Source: Actinobacteria bacterium HGW-Actinobacteria-7 (GTDB taxonomy: Bacteria > Actinomycetota > Coriobacteriia > Anaerosomatales > PHET01). From it: a DNA stretch of 64,000 bases. The position numbers were made by a program, and so were the translations under genes. This document shows, in pieces, positions 17,705 to 26,289 of the stretch (position 1 is its first letter; each line of letters starts with the position of its first letter). The notes beneath the pieces were generated by a model. The model had not been told where the DNA came from. It made no database searches and saw nothing but the letters and a program-made list of their open reading frames with translations. The stretch is taken from contig PHET01000011.1 of assembly GCA_002841275.1 (NCBI GenBank), forward strand, positions 1 to 64,000, written 5' to 3'.

Positions 17705-19839
17705 CGCCGTTCAAGCGCGCACCGGAGCGTGACCCACTCGATCGGACCCCGTTGAGTGTGCGTCTGCAGCGAAGTGCGACCAACGACTACTCGCCTGGCG
17801 CGAAAGGGTTTGTGGAGGCCTGGTCGAGCATCTTCGTGGGTCTCACGATCACCGCGAGAAGAGCTGCCCGGAATCCCGACACGCTTCGATACCCGTTTGA
17901 GAAGCTCACACTTTCGCCGCGGTGGCGGGGAGCGCTGCGCCTCACCGGGATTCTGGGTCGCGACGACATCGGATCGATTGAGGCGCCCTCTCCGGACTAT
18001 ATTCGACGGATCGAGGTGCTTGAAGACGAACAGCGCCTGCCGCCATGTGTGGGCAACTGCCCTGCGAACGTCGATGCACGTGGGCAGGCGTTGTATCTCG
18101 CCGACGAGAGGCCTGCTGACGCCTACGAGCTGGTGCGCGATCGCAATACGATGCCGGGCGTGCTGGGACGAATCTGCCACCACCCGTGCGAGAGCGCATG
18201 CAAGCGTAACCATTATGACGAACCCATAGCTATCAGACCGCTTCACCGTGTCGCATTCGAGCGTTACGCGGAGTTCCGGGAGGAGCGGGTCCGCAAGCTT
18301 CCAGTGACGCGCAGTGAGCGCGTCGCGATCATCGGCAGCGGGCCCAGCGGACTGACAGCCGCGTTCGACCTCATGAAGTTGGGATATGAGGTCCACGTAT
18401 ACGAGAAGGACCCCAAGCCGGGCGGGGCACTGCTCACTGGTGTTCCGGCGTATCGGCTTCCGCGTGAGGTGCTTGCCCAAGAGATTGAGGACCTACAGTC
18501 GATGGGCATGCGGCTTCTGACGGGCGTCAGAATCGGTTCAGATGTACCTATCGATCACCTGATTGGCGAATACGAGGCGGTACTCATTGCCGCAGGTCTC
18601 CAGTTCTCCCGGATGTTGCCGATTCCCAACATCGATGCAAAGGGAGTCACAGGTGCTATCGAGTTCTTGAGGGCCGGGAACAGCAAGCATGACGCTGGAG
18701 TCAAAGGAAAGCGCGTGCTGGTGGTTGGCGGCGGGAATGTGGCTGTGGACTGCGCACGAGTCGCATTGCGCTGCGGTGCCTCCGAGGTCACGCTCTCATC
18801 ACTCGAGTCGATGGACGAGCTCCCCGCACATCCGTGGGAAATAGAAGAAGCACTCGATGAGGGCGTCGTGGCGATGTGCTCCTTCGGTCCGCACCATGTG
18901 ATTGCGCCTGAGGGCAGAGTCACGGGTATGCGCCTGCAGAGTTGTCTGTCGGTGTTCGATGCCCAAGGACGGTTCTCGCCGCAGTTCGGCGACGAGTACA
19001 GCGACCTTGAGTGCGACGTGATCATCTTCGCCATCGGGCAGGCCCCGGATCTGACCGATCTGGTCAGCGGGTCTGATCTGTTGCTCACTGAACGCGGTCT
19101 CCTGCCGGTCGATGGCTCGCTGATGACGACCGAGTTGGCCGGCGTGTTTGCCTGCGGCGAGGTCGTGACCGGTCCTGGGTCGGCAATAGCATCGATCGCC
19201 AGTGGCCACGAAGCAGCAGAGTCGATTCGCCGCTACATCCAAGGCGTGGCGCTCGACGAGGACCGAGTGTACCGACCGGTGCCCGTCTATCCTCGGTACG
19301 GCAAGCCCGTGTTGAAGGGCATCGAACCCTCACGCAGGCGAGCCAAGATGCCGATGGCCCGAGGCACCGATCGCGCGAAGGACTTCAGGCCGGTCGAGCT
19401 CGGGTTGACCCATATCGAAGGCATGTCGGAGGCTGCCCGTTGCCTGCGGTGCGCCTCGGAGGTATGCGTCGGATGCACGTTCTGCGCTCGCACGTGCCCC
19501 GACTACGCGATTCGCGTCGAACGCACCGATGACCCCGGCTCGCGGTGTGTCACCCGATACGATCTTGACCTGTCCAAGTGCTGCTTCTGCGGCCTGTGCG
19601 CCGAGCAATGCCCCACCAATGCGCTGAAACATACCGGTCAGTACGAACTATCGTTCTATACGCGCGATCTGACAGTCTTCAATAGGAGCGAGATGCTTCG
19701 CGATGGTGGCGGGACGCGAGCGACGGGAGCGGACGGTACGTCGGTTTCAGCCTGCAGGGGTGCGGGCGCACCGATATCCGAGGACAGCTCGCCCTCGAAT
19801 CCCGAGGACCTTGTCGCCCCGACGGAGGTGGAGCAGTGA
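17701..19839 (+). CDS. NuoI with an inserted GltD-type FAD/NAD(P)H oxidoreductase
   Basis: A 712-aa protein occupies the nuoI slot (usual NuoI is 150-200 aa). Residues about 35-80 match the NuoI N-terminus (amphipathic helix, then YPFEKLTLSPRWRG). Residues 110-185 are a GltD/DPD-type cysteine domain (C116, C120, C159, C163, C167). Residues 205-515 hold the FAD motif GSGPSG (212-217), the NAD(P) motif GGGNVAVD (343-350) and a second FAD motif (FACGEV). Residues 580-665 are the NuoI two-cluster ferredoxin (C589/C592/C595/C599 and C627/C630/C633/C637) with the NuoI ending FNRSEML. An extra pair, C581 and C584, is the usual end of GltD-like proteins. The last 45 residues are low complexity. No nuoE, nuoF or nuoG is in the operon, so this protein may take electrons from a nucleotide itself and pass them to NuoB. 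Known NuoI and GltD folds are established; the joint role is inference. Confidence 0.85.
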   Translation: MTPFKRAPERDPLDRTPLSVRLQRSATNDYSPGAKGFVEAWSSIFVGLTITARRAARNPDTLRYPFEKLTLSPRWRGALRLTGILGRDDIGSIEAPSPDYIRRIEVLEDEQRLPPCVGNCPANVDARGQALYLADERPADAYELVRDRNTMPGVLGRICHHPCESACKRNHYDEPIAIRPLHRVAFERYAEFREERVRKLPVTRSERVAIIGSGPSGLTAAFDLMKLGYEVHVYEKDPKPGGALLTGVPAYRLPREVLAQEIEDLQSMGMRLLTGVRIGSDVPIDHLIGEYEAVLIAAGLQFSRMLPIPNIDAKGVTGAIEFLRAGNSKHDAGVKGKRVLVVGGGNVAVDCARVALRCGASEVTLSSLESMDELPAHPWEIEEALDEGVVAMCSFGPHHVIAPEGRVTGMRLQSCLSVFDAQGRFSPQFGDEYSDLECDVIIFAIGQAPDLTDLVSGSDLLLTERGLLPVDGSLMTTELAGVFACGEVVTGPGSAIASIASGHEAAESIRRYIQGVALDEDRVYRPVPVYPRYGKPVLKGIEPSRRRAKMPMARGTDRAKDFRPVELGLTHIEGMSEAARCLRCASEVCVGCTFCARTCPDYAIRVERTDDPGSRCVTRYDLDLSKCCFCGLCAEQCPTNALKHTGQYELSFYTRDLTVFNRSEMLRDGGGTRATGADGTSVSACRGAGAPISEDSSPSNPEDLVAPTEVEQ

Positions 19840-20321
19840 GCGCGCTCATTTTCTGGCTTCTCGCGATCTGCGCCGGTATCGGCGCACTCGCTGTCGTAAT
19901 GAGTCACGATGTTATGCGACTCGCGTTGGGGCTCGGACTGGTGCTGCTGTCGACCGCCGGCTTCTTCGTACTGCTGGGATTCGGGTTTCTGGCGCTTGCT
20001 GAGGTCTTCGTCTATGCGGGTGGCGTTCTGGTGCTCGTCTTGTTCGCAATCATGCTCGTACACCGAGGAGAGCCCGGCCAACCATCACTTGAGGTCACAC
20101 ACGATCCGCTGATTCTTGTTGGATGTGTCGGTGTGTTCGCTCTGTTGTTGGCCGTGCTTCGACCTGTTGCCCTGCAGCTACAGACATCGTCCGGAGGCAG
20201 CGTCGACGCCTTGGGTTCAGTGCTGCTGGGTGATCTGCTGCTGCCCTTCGAACTCTCGGGCCTGTTGCTGCTTGCGGCGCTGGTCGCCGTTGTCTCGGTG
20301 ATGGGAGGCGACCGCCGATGA
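19836..20321 (+). CDS. nuoJ: NADH-quinone oxidoreductase subunit J
   Basis: Membrane subunit with about five helices, 161 aa. The third-helix motif FVYAGGVLVLVLF with the conserved LAEVFVYAG is the NuoJ signature, containing the pi-bulge region that links quinone chemistry to proton pumping. GTG 19836 overlaps the stop of the fusion gene (GTGA). The stop overlaps the nuoK start. Confidence 0.92.
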   Translation: MSALIFWLLAICAGIGALAVVMSHDVMRLALGLGLVLLSTAGFFVLLGFGFLALAEVFVYAGGVLVLVLFAIMLVHRGEPGQPSLEVTHDPLILVGCVGVFALLLAVLRPVALQLQTSSGGSVDALGSVLLGDLLLPFELSGLLLLAALVAVVSVMGGDRR

Positions 20322-20611
20322 GCTCACTGGTCGTCTCGATCGCTCTGTTCTGCATCGGCCTGTACGCGGTGCTGACTCGCAAGGAGGTCATCGCGATTCT
20401 GGTTGGCGTCGAGGTCATGATCGCCGGCGCGCTGCTTGTGCTGGTGATGCTGGGTTCTCACGCAGCAAACGGAGCATCCATCCACGCAGTCGCACTACTG
20501 ATTCTGGTGCTGGCGGCGACAGAGGCAGCCGTCGGCCTTGGGCTTTTGGTGGCCGCGGCGCGAAGGCTGTCCACCACCTGTGTCGATGAGATGACGGAGG
20601 TGAGAGGGTGA
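20318..20611 (+). CDS. nuoK: NADH-quinone oxidoreductase subunit K
   Basis: MrpC-like membrane subunit, 97 aa with three helices, the normal length. Two conserved membrane glutamates are visible, one in GVEVM and one in AATEAAVGL. It overlaps nuoJ and nuoL by four bases on each side. Confidence 0.93.
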   Translation: MSSLVVSIALFCIGLYAVLTRKEVIAILVGVEVMIAGALLVLVMLGSHAANGASIHAVALLILVLAATEAAVGLGLLVAAARRLSTTCVDEMTEVRG

Positions 20612-22461
20612 CCGACTTCGTCCTTACCCTGTCATGGTCCGTCGTGGTGTTTCCCTTTGCGCTGGCGGTGGTCATCGCTGCAGTGGGGAGGCGGACGCAC
20701 CGCGCCGCCGTGCCCGTGATCGCCTCACTCGGGCCTATGAGCCTGGTTGCCGTGGGCGCTGCGGCACTCACGCGCGTTGCGGGCACGGCCGCCTCGTCGC
20801 AGCCGTGGACCAGCGCGATAGCGTTCTCGGCACGCTACTCGTGGCTCTCGGCAGGCGATCATGGTCTGCCGGTGGGCTACGCGATCGACTCGCTCGCCGC
20901 GGTCATGCTGGTTGTGGTCGGTGTCGTGGCCCTGTGTGTCATGGTCTTCTCGGCGGGGTACTTGGCGGAGGACGATGGCTGGAATCGCTACTACGCGCTG
21001 CTGTGCCTGTTTACGGGGTCTATGGCAGGGCTGGTGATCGCCGACTCGTTTGTGAGTCTATTCATCGGCTGGGAGCTGGTCGGCGCGTGTTCATATCTTC
21101 TGATTGGATTCTGGTATCGCAAATCGGACGCAGTCGCGGCCGCGGTCAAGGCGTTTCTCACGACTCGCGTTGGTGATGTGGCCCTGATGCTGGGCCTCGC
21201 GGTGCTCTGGAGCGGGCTGGGCTCACTCCAGTTCGAGGATGTCGCGCGCGGTGCGAGTACGTTGCCGATGCACACGGCGGCGGTTGCCGCGGTGCTCGTG
21301 GCGCTGGGAGCGATGGGGAAGTCTGCCCAGTTTCCGTTCCATGGATGGCTCCCGGATGCGATGGAGGGTCCGACGCCGGTCTCGGCGCTGATTCACGCGG
21401 CGACCATGGTCGCCGCGGGCGTCTATCTAGTGGCCAGGGTGTGGCCGTTGTTCGAGGCGGCTCCGGTAGCGCGAATGGTGCTGTTGCTGGCTGGCGTGAC
21501 CTCGGCCTTGGGCGCAGGCATCATTGCCGTAGTGCAGCGTGACATCAAGAAGGTTCTAGCCTACTCGACGATCAGTCAGCTGGGGTTCATGTTCGCCGCT
21601 TTGGGCGTCGGCGCGTGGGATGCGGCGTTCTTCCATCTGGTTATGCATGCGGGCTTCAAGGCCCTGCTGTTCCTCACTGCCGGTAGCCTGATTCACGGTG
21701 CAGGCACGCAGGATCTGACCGAGATGGGTGGACTGCGAAGAAGGATGCCGATCACGTTCGTAGCCTGGATCGTCGGCACCGGTGCCCTTATCGGCGTGCC
21801 GGGCTTCTCGGGATTCTTCAGCAAGGACGCTGTCATCGAACGCGTCTGGTACACGTCGACGGTCTTGGGCGTCGCCCTTGTGCTCGCCGCCGGTCTGACG
21901 GCGCTGTATATGGCGCGCGCGACCCGGCTTGCGTTCTTCGGCGAGTCTGTTGCGGTGTCTGCTCACGAGAGTCCGCCGTCGATGCTCATCCCGTTGCTGG
22001 TGCTTGTGGTTCCTGCGATAGGCGCGGGCTACGCCGGTAACACGCTGTACGGATGGCTCAGCCGGCCCTCTGAGCCGATTGCCTGGGGTGTCGCTTCTGC
22101 AGCGCTGCTGGTGATGGTTCTGGGTGCGTCGATCGGGTGGGGCCTCGCTCGCCGTGCCGCCCAAGCCCCTCCACGTTCCGCATTCGCCGAGAAGACCGTA
22201 GCGCTCATCGAGAGTGGCTTCTACTGGGACGCCGCAGTGTCGCGGCTCATTGTCGAACCGACCGTCGCCGCCATGCGTGCCCTCTGGGCGGTCGTCGACA
22301 GGTTGATCACCGACGGTCTCGTCGAGGGTAGCGCCGCTGTTGCCCAGACCCTAGGTTCGAGTCTGTCACGACTGCAGTCCGGAAATGCGCAGACCTACTC
22401 GGCGGTCATGGTCTTTGGTGTGCTCGCGATGCTCGCGGCTTCGGCCTGGTTCGGGAGGTGA
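20608..22461 (+). CDS. nuoL: NADH-quinone oxidoreductase subunit L
   Basis: Distal antiporter-like proton-pumping subunit, 617 aa with many hydrophobic helices and the long C-terminal lateral helix. Conserved pieces include IGWELVGACSYLLIGFWY with the pumping-site Glu, HGWLPDAMEGPTPVSALIHA in part, QRDIKKVLAYSTISQLG, and FSGFFSKD. GTG 20608 overlaps nuoK. Length and order (L before M and N) are standard. Confidence 0.94.
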   Translation: MTDFVLTLSWSVVVFPFALAVVIAAVGRRTHRAAVPVIASLGPMSLVAVGAAALTRVAGTAASSQPWTSAIAFSARYSWLSAGDHGLPVGYAIDSLAAVMLVVVGVVALCVMVFSAGYLAEDDGWNRYYALLCLFTGSMAGLVIADSFVSLFIGWELVGACSYLLIGFWYRKSDAVAAAVKAFLTTRVGDVALMLGLAVLWSGLGSLQFEDVARGASTLPMHTAAVAAVLVALGAMGKSAQFPFHGWLPDAMEGPTPVSALIHAATMVAAGVYLVARVWPLFEAAPVARMVLLLAGVTSALGAGIIAVVQRDIKKVLAYSTISQLGFMFAALGVGAWDAAFFHLVMHAGFKALLFLTAGSLIHGAGTQDLTEMGGLRRRMPITFVAWIVGTGALIGVPGFSGFFSKDAVIERVWYTSTVLGVALVLAAGLTALYMARATRLAFFGESVAVSAHESPPSMLIPLLVLVVPAIGAGYAGNTLYGWLSRPSEPIAWGVASAALLVMVLGASIGWGLARRAAQAPPRSAFAEKTVALIESGFYWDAAVSRLIVEPTVAAMRALWAVVDRLITDGLVEGSAAVAQTLGSSLSRLQSGNAQTYSAVMVFGVLAMLAASAWFGR

Positions 22462-22465
22462 CGGG

Positions 22466-23911
22466 ATGATCGCCCTCGATCTCATTATTCTCATCCCGTT
22501 GCTCTTGGCGGTGGTCGCTCCCGTTTCCGCCCGCCTCAGTTCCACTGCACCGCGATGGATCGCGTTGATGGGTGCCGGGGTACAGGGCGCCTTGCTGTGG
22601 TCTCTCGGTGCTTCGGGGCTCTGGTCTGGCGCGGTATTGGAAAGCCATCCGGTCGCTGGGCTCGGCGGTGTGTGGTCGTTGGTTACGGACGGCTTTTCGA
22701 CACCGCTGCTACTTCTGACTGCGGTTGTGGGTGCGCTTGCGGTGGTAGCTTCGTGGAACGTGTCAAAGCGTCCCGGCGCGCACTTCGGGCTTCTGCTGCT
22801 GTTGCAGGCTGCTGTTGCGACAGTGTTTCTTGCCGACAACCTTGTCCTGTTCTACATCGCGTGGGAGTCAGTGCTCGTGCCGATGTTCTTCCTGATTGCG
22901 GGATGGGGGTCGAGTGACGCCCGTCGCGCCTCAATGAAGTTTCTCGTGTTCACGTTCGCAGGCGGCGTGGTATTGCTGCTCGGCATCATCTATGTCGCTG
23001 TCTCGGCTGAGGGCATCTCGTTTGCGAAGGTAGCTGCCGAGACGAGTTCAATCCGGATGCCCGTACTGGCGTTTTGGCTTCTCGCCATAGGGTTTCTGGT
23101 CAAGCTGCCGGCGTTCGGTTTGCATACGTGGCTGCCTGATGCGCATACAGAAGCGCCGACGGCCGGGTCCATCATTCTCGCGGGAGTGCTTCTCAAGTTG
23201 GGCGGCTATGCGCTGATCCGCCTCGGCATCGGGCTGGTTCCGGCAGGTTTCGAGGTCGCTCGTCCTGCGCTTGCCGTACTGGCGGTTTTCGGCATCGTGT
23301 TGGGTGCCGGTTCTGCGCTCGTGCAGACCGACTTGAAGCGGCTAGTCGCCTATTCTTCAATCTCACACATGGGATTCGTGCTCCTGGCGATTGCTGCGGG
23401 TTCTCCGTTCGCGCTTGGCGGAGCACTGGTTCTCATGGTGAGCCACGGTCTGGTAGCCGGGATGCTGTTCTTCCTGGTAGGTGCGCTGTACGAGCGTACG
23501 CATACGCGCGAGCTTTCCGCCTTTGGCGGGCTTGGGGCCGTGGCTCCGAGGTGGTCCCTTGCTTTCGTCTTCTTCTCGCTTGCATCAGCGGGTCTGCCCG
23601 GTCTTTCGGGGTTCCCGGGTGAATTCGCGGCACTTCTGGCGGGGTACTCGTCGTGGGGGTGGTGGATGGCGCTCGCTGGCGTGGGAATCGTCTTGGCCGC
23701 GGCCTACAATCTCCGCGCGATGCGGGACACGGTGCAGGGGCCGACGTTAGCCGAGGTCCTGAAGCTCACGGATCTGGATCTGCGTGAGCGAGCCGTCTCG
23801 CTCGCGGTGGCTGGGCTGGTCTTGGTCCTTGGCATCGCCCCATGGCTTGTCACGGACCCCGCTGCCTACGTTCTCGGTGCGATAGCTCGCACCACGACTG
23901 GGGGGCAGTGA
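22466..23911 (+). CDS. nuoM: NADH-quinone oxidoreductase subunit M
   Basis: Antiporter-like proton-pumping subunit, 481 aa. Motifs are FYIAWESVLVPMFFLI with the conserved Glu, LHTWLPDAHTEAPTAGS, QTDLKRLVAYSSISHMG and GLPGLSGFPGEF. ATG 22466 follows GGGAGGTGACGG, which overlaps the nuoL stop; the frame upstream of it is a shadow of nuoL. The spacing to nuoL is only four bases. Confidence 0.94.
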   Translation: MIALDLIILIPLLLAVVAPVSARLSSTAPRWIALMGAGVQGALLWSLGASGLWSGAVLESHPVAGLGGVWSLVTDGFSTPLLLLTAVVGALAVVASWNVSKRPGAHFGLLLLLQAAVATVFLADNLVLFYIAWESVLVPMFFLIAGWGSSDARRASMKFLVFTFAGGVVLLLGIIYVAVSAEGISFAKVAAETSSIRMPVLAFWLLAIGFLVKLPAFGLHTWLPDAHTEAPTAGSIILAGVLLKLGGYALIRLGIGLVPAGFEVARPALAVLAVFGIVLGAGSALVQTDLKRLVAYSSISHMGFVLLAIAAGSPFALGGALVLMVSHGLVAGMLFFLVGALYERTHTRELSAFGGLGAVAPRWSLAFVFFSLASAGLPGLSGFPGEFAALLAGYSSWGWWMALAGVGIVLAAAYNLRAMRDTVQGPTLAEVLKLTDLDLRERAVSLAVAGLVLVLGIAPWLVTDPAAYVLGAIARTTTGGQ

Positions 23912-23912
23912 T

Positions 23913-25388
23913 ATGACGGGTCCGCTGTCTCTCTGGCTGATGGTCGGGTTCTACCTGGCGGCTGCGCTTGTCGGGCTCGTTGGCGACGCCGCCGGACGGA
24001 ACCGCGGCCTGCGGATTGCCGGTGCGGTTCTGTTGGCTCTCGGTGGGGCGGCGGCGATCTTCAGTGCTTGGGCGCTGCCTGCTCAGACGGTCGGCATGTC
24101 GCTTGCCGCTGGCGGAGGCTTCTCGCTTGTGGGTGGGCTGGTCGGCATGCTCGGCGCGGCGGTGGTCATCTCCGACGACCGGGCAGCCGCGATAGCGCAG
24201 GGTCAGCGCGTCGCACTGCTCGCACTTGCGGCACTTGGCGCCGCCCTCGCAGCACAGGCGACGAACCTGATCGTTGTTGCGATCACTCTGGAGACGTCTG
24301 CCGTGTGCGCATATGCCTTGGTTGCTTCGGCGCGCACAAGGCAATCAGCAGAATCAGCTATCAAGTACTTCATCCAGGGAGCCGTAGCCACCGGGTTTCT
24401 CGTTCTGGGACTGGCGGTGATCATCGGTGGATTCGTCAGCGATGGTTCATACGACGGACTTTCCGCTGTTGCGCTCAAGGGGGGATCTGCGCTGCTTGCT
24501 GCTCTGTTGTTGGTGATTGTCGCCTTCGCCTTCAAGTCGGGTGTCGCGCCGTTCCACTCATGGACTGCCGATGCGTATGAGACCGCTCCGGCATCGAGCG
24601 CCGGTATGCTTGCCGGGCCGCTCAAGTTGGGAGCTGTGGCAGTACTGGCAGTTCTGGTGAGTGCGACTGCGGCAGCAGGTGCTGGGCAAGACGCTCCACT
24701 TGGACGTATGGGCTTTGTGCTCTTCCCTGTGCTCTGTGCGCTCTCGCTTGCCTCGGTTCTCGTTGGCAGCCTCGCGGCGCTGCGTCAGCGCTCATACACC
24801 CGCATGCTCGCCTATGCGGGTGTTGCCCAGGTGGGCTACGCGCTGATTTCGATTGCGTCGGGGAGCGCGCCGGTCACACTGCTGTTCGCAGCCACCTACG
24901 CTGTTGGAACCACTGGCGCATTTGTCGCTGCAGAAGCAGCGCGCGCGCTGCGTCCCGACTGGGACGGTTCGATCGAAGGACTCAGAGGCTTGGGCAGAAC
25001 TCACCCTTCGTTCGGCTCGGCGCTGGCCATTCTACTCACTTCGCTCGCGGGTATCCCACCCCTCGTTGGATTCTGGGGGAAGTTCCAAGTCTTTCAGACC
25101 GCCATTCGGCAGGCTGTGTGGTTGAGTAATGAAGGTGCCAGCGGGTTGGCCGCATGGTACTGGACAATCACTGTGGTAGGCATCGTTGGGGCGGTGGTCA
25201 GCGTGGCCTACTACGGCGGTGTTCTGAGGACGGTCTATGCATCCGATGGGGAAGATGCCAGCGATGCAGTCCGTTCGGGCGGCGCATCCGGCGCAGTGGT
25301 TCTTGGGCTTGCCACCGTCGTGCTGGCTACCGGGCTGCTCCCGCTGGCAGCGCCATTCGCTCTTTTGATTCGTGGATTTCTCTTGTAA
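23913..25388 (+). CDS. nuoN: NADH-quinone oxidoreductase subunit N
   Basis: Antiporter-like proton-pumping subunit, 491 aa, last gene of the operon. Conserved pieces are ITLETSAVCAYALVA with Glu, SAIKYFIQGA, FKSGVAPFHSWTADAYETAP (in part), RSYTRMLAYAGVAQVGY and GIPPLVGFWGKF. ATG 23913 begins one base after the nuoM stop. A strong hairpin lies about 90 bp downstream. Confidence 0.94.
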   Translation: MTGPLSLWLMVGFYLAAALVGLVGDAAGRNRGLRIAGAVLLALGGAAAIFSAWALPAQTVGMSLAAGGGFSLVGGLVGMLGAAVVISDDRAAAIAQGQRVALLALAALGAALAAQATNLIVVAITLETSAVCAYALVASARTRQSAESAIKYFIQGAVATGFLVLGLAVIIGGFVSDGSYDGLSAVALKGGSALLAALLLVIVAFAFKSGVAPFHSWTADAYETAPASSAGMLAGPLKLGAVAVLAVLVSATAAAGAGQDAPLGRMGFVLFPVLCALSLASVLVGSLAALRQRSYTRMLAYAGVAQVGYALISIASGSAPVTLLFAATYAVGTTGAFVAAEAARALRPDWDGSIEGLRGLGRTHPSFGSALAILLTSLAGIPPLVGFWGKFQVFQTAIRQAVWLSNEGASGLAAWYWTITVVGIVGAVVSVAYYGGVLRTVYASDGEDASDAVRSGGASGAVVLGLATVVLATGLLPLAAPFALLIRGFLL

Positions 25389-25451
25389 AGAAGGCCCTCA
25401 GCGGTCAATTCTGTTGCACCGCAGAATCATAAATGCTAGGGTTTCAGGTGA

Positions 25452-25469
25452 GTTGCATGCGAATGCAAC
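25452..25469 (+). other. Perfect hairpin with GNRA-type loop in the nuoN 3' region
   Basis: GTTGCAT and ATGCAAC form a 7-bp stem closed by GCGA, a GNRA-type tetraloop. It lies 12 bases before the terminator stem. Its role is unknown; it might stabilise the operon's 3' end. Confidence 0.4.
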
Positions 25470-25480
25470 CCCTTACCCCT

Positions 25481-25516
25481 GAGCCTCAAGGTGCCGGCCT
25501 TGGGGCTCCCCCTTTT
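25481..25516 (+). terminator. Terminator of the nuo operon
   Basis: GAGCCTCAAGG pairs with CCTTGGGGCTC (11 bp, one G-U pair, 6-nt loop TGCCGG) and is followed by CCCCTTTTCT. This is a plausible intrinsic terminator for an operon of about 11 kb. Confidence 0.6.
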
Positions 25517-25546
25517 CTCGGGACTATTCTCCCTGTTCAGACAAGC

Positions 25547-25562
25547 CGTGACAGCCGTCACA
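25547..25562. promoter_or_regulatory. Second CRP/FNR-family-like palindrome
   Basis: CGTGACAGCCGTCACA has the perfect core GTGA-N6-TCAC, resembling the site at 6517-6532. It lies 64 bp before the small gene at 25626. Confidence 0.4.
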
Positions 25563-25577
25563 GACACCTGATTTAGT

Positions 25578-25595
25578 CTTGATGGGTTCATCAAG
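25578..25595 (+). other. Perfect 7-bp hairpin before a small gene
   Basis: CTTGATG and CATCAAG enclose GGTT. It sits 30 bp before the start codon at 25626 and could be an operator or part of a leader. Confidence 0.3.
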
Positions 25596-25625
25596 TACTT
25601 ATCAGATCATGCCGATAGACCAGAC

Positions 25626-25880
25626 ATGATCATCTCAGACGAACAGGCCTACATGGCCGCCACCCAACTGGCAACGTCCACCTACGCCTCTATTGACACC
25701 ATTGGTCCCAAAGTGGGCGATGATGTGATACAGCGTGCACGGCTTGCAGCATTGCGAGCTCCGGATGCACGCGAGGATCGGATCATGGACGCGAAGACGC
25801 GGCTGTTGGCCGGGCTTCCGAACTCCACTGAGATCGCGACCAAGATGGTAGCGCGCATCTTGTGTGACGCGCTGCGCTAA
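25626..25880 (+). CDS. Small protein, possibly FlgM-like at its C-terminus
   Basis: An 84-aa protein, mostly polar, with a predicted helical C-terminal half. The segment from residue 50 on (IMDAKTRLLAG, then EIATKMVARIL) resembles the anti-sigma-28 factor FlgM pattern of an LKxxIxxG turn followed by an iAxKhh helix, but the match is loose. No flagellar or sigma gene is in the window. ATG 25626 has only a weak ribosome site. Upstream are the palindrome at 25547 and a hairpin at 25578, which suggest a regulated gene. The function is not recognised with confidence. Confidence 0.5.
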   Translation: MIISDEQAYMAATQLATSTYASIDTIGPKVGDDVIQRARLAALRAPDAREDRIMDAKTRLLAGLPNSTEIATKMVARILCDALR

Positions 25881-25959
25881 GCTCTGCGCACGGGTAGCGT
25901 CACTGCCGTTCTCGCTGCATAATCAGGTAGTCCCTTTGGATTCAGTGGGAGGACTGCCT

Positions 25960-26247
25960 GTGAGCCAGAGCAAGCCCGTTCGCACCGTATTCACCATCAT
26001 CATGGACATTCTTGTGGCCATGGCCATCGCCGTTACTATCCGACTGGTGATCGAGTTCTTCGGACAGCTCGCATCACAGTCTTGGGGCGAGGCCATCATC
26101 GCGCTGACCAAGCCCGTGACCATCCCGTTAGGCATCGAGGCCATCAAGACGCCATACGGCGGCTTCTTCGACGTGAACGCAGGGGTCTCGGTTGTTCTGT
26201 TCCTCGTCGCGGAGTGGGTGCTGAGCGTAGTCCGTTCTCGGGCATAA
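25960..26247 (+). CDS. Small membrane protein of unknown function
   Basis: A 95-aa protein with two predicted membrane helices (IIMDILVAMAIAVTIRLVIEFF and VVLFLVAEWVLSVV, both in part) joined by a loop of about 40 residues. The start is GTG 25960, which follows GGGAGGA with a six-base spacer; reading from 25864 overlaps the preceding gene. The arrangement is somewhat like YggT-type proteins, but no signature was seen. It lies 42 bp before the PilB-like gene and may share its transcript. Confidence 0.6.
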   Translation: MSQSKPVRTVFTIIMDILVAMAIAVTIRLVIEFFGQLASQSWGEAIIALTKPVTIPLGIEAIKTPYGGFFDVNAGVSVVLFLVAEWVLSVVRSRA

Positions 26248-26289
26248 GGTTCCCAGCGGCGCAATCATCCGATTCCCCAAGGAGCGCAC

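Noticed and set aside
17701-19839. The nuoI-slot gene as two genes read through by a lost stop
   Set aside because: NuoI sequence is found on both sides of the flavoprotein part, so a simple head-to-tail fusion of nuoI and a gltD-like gene does not explain it.
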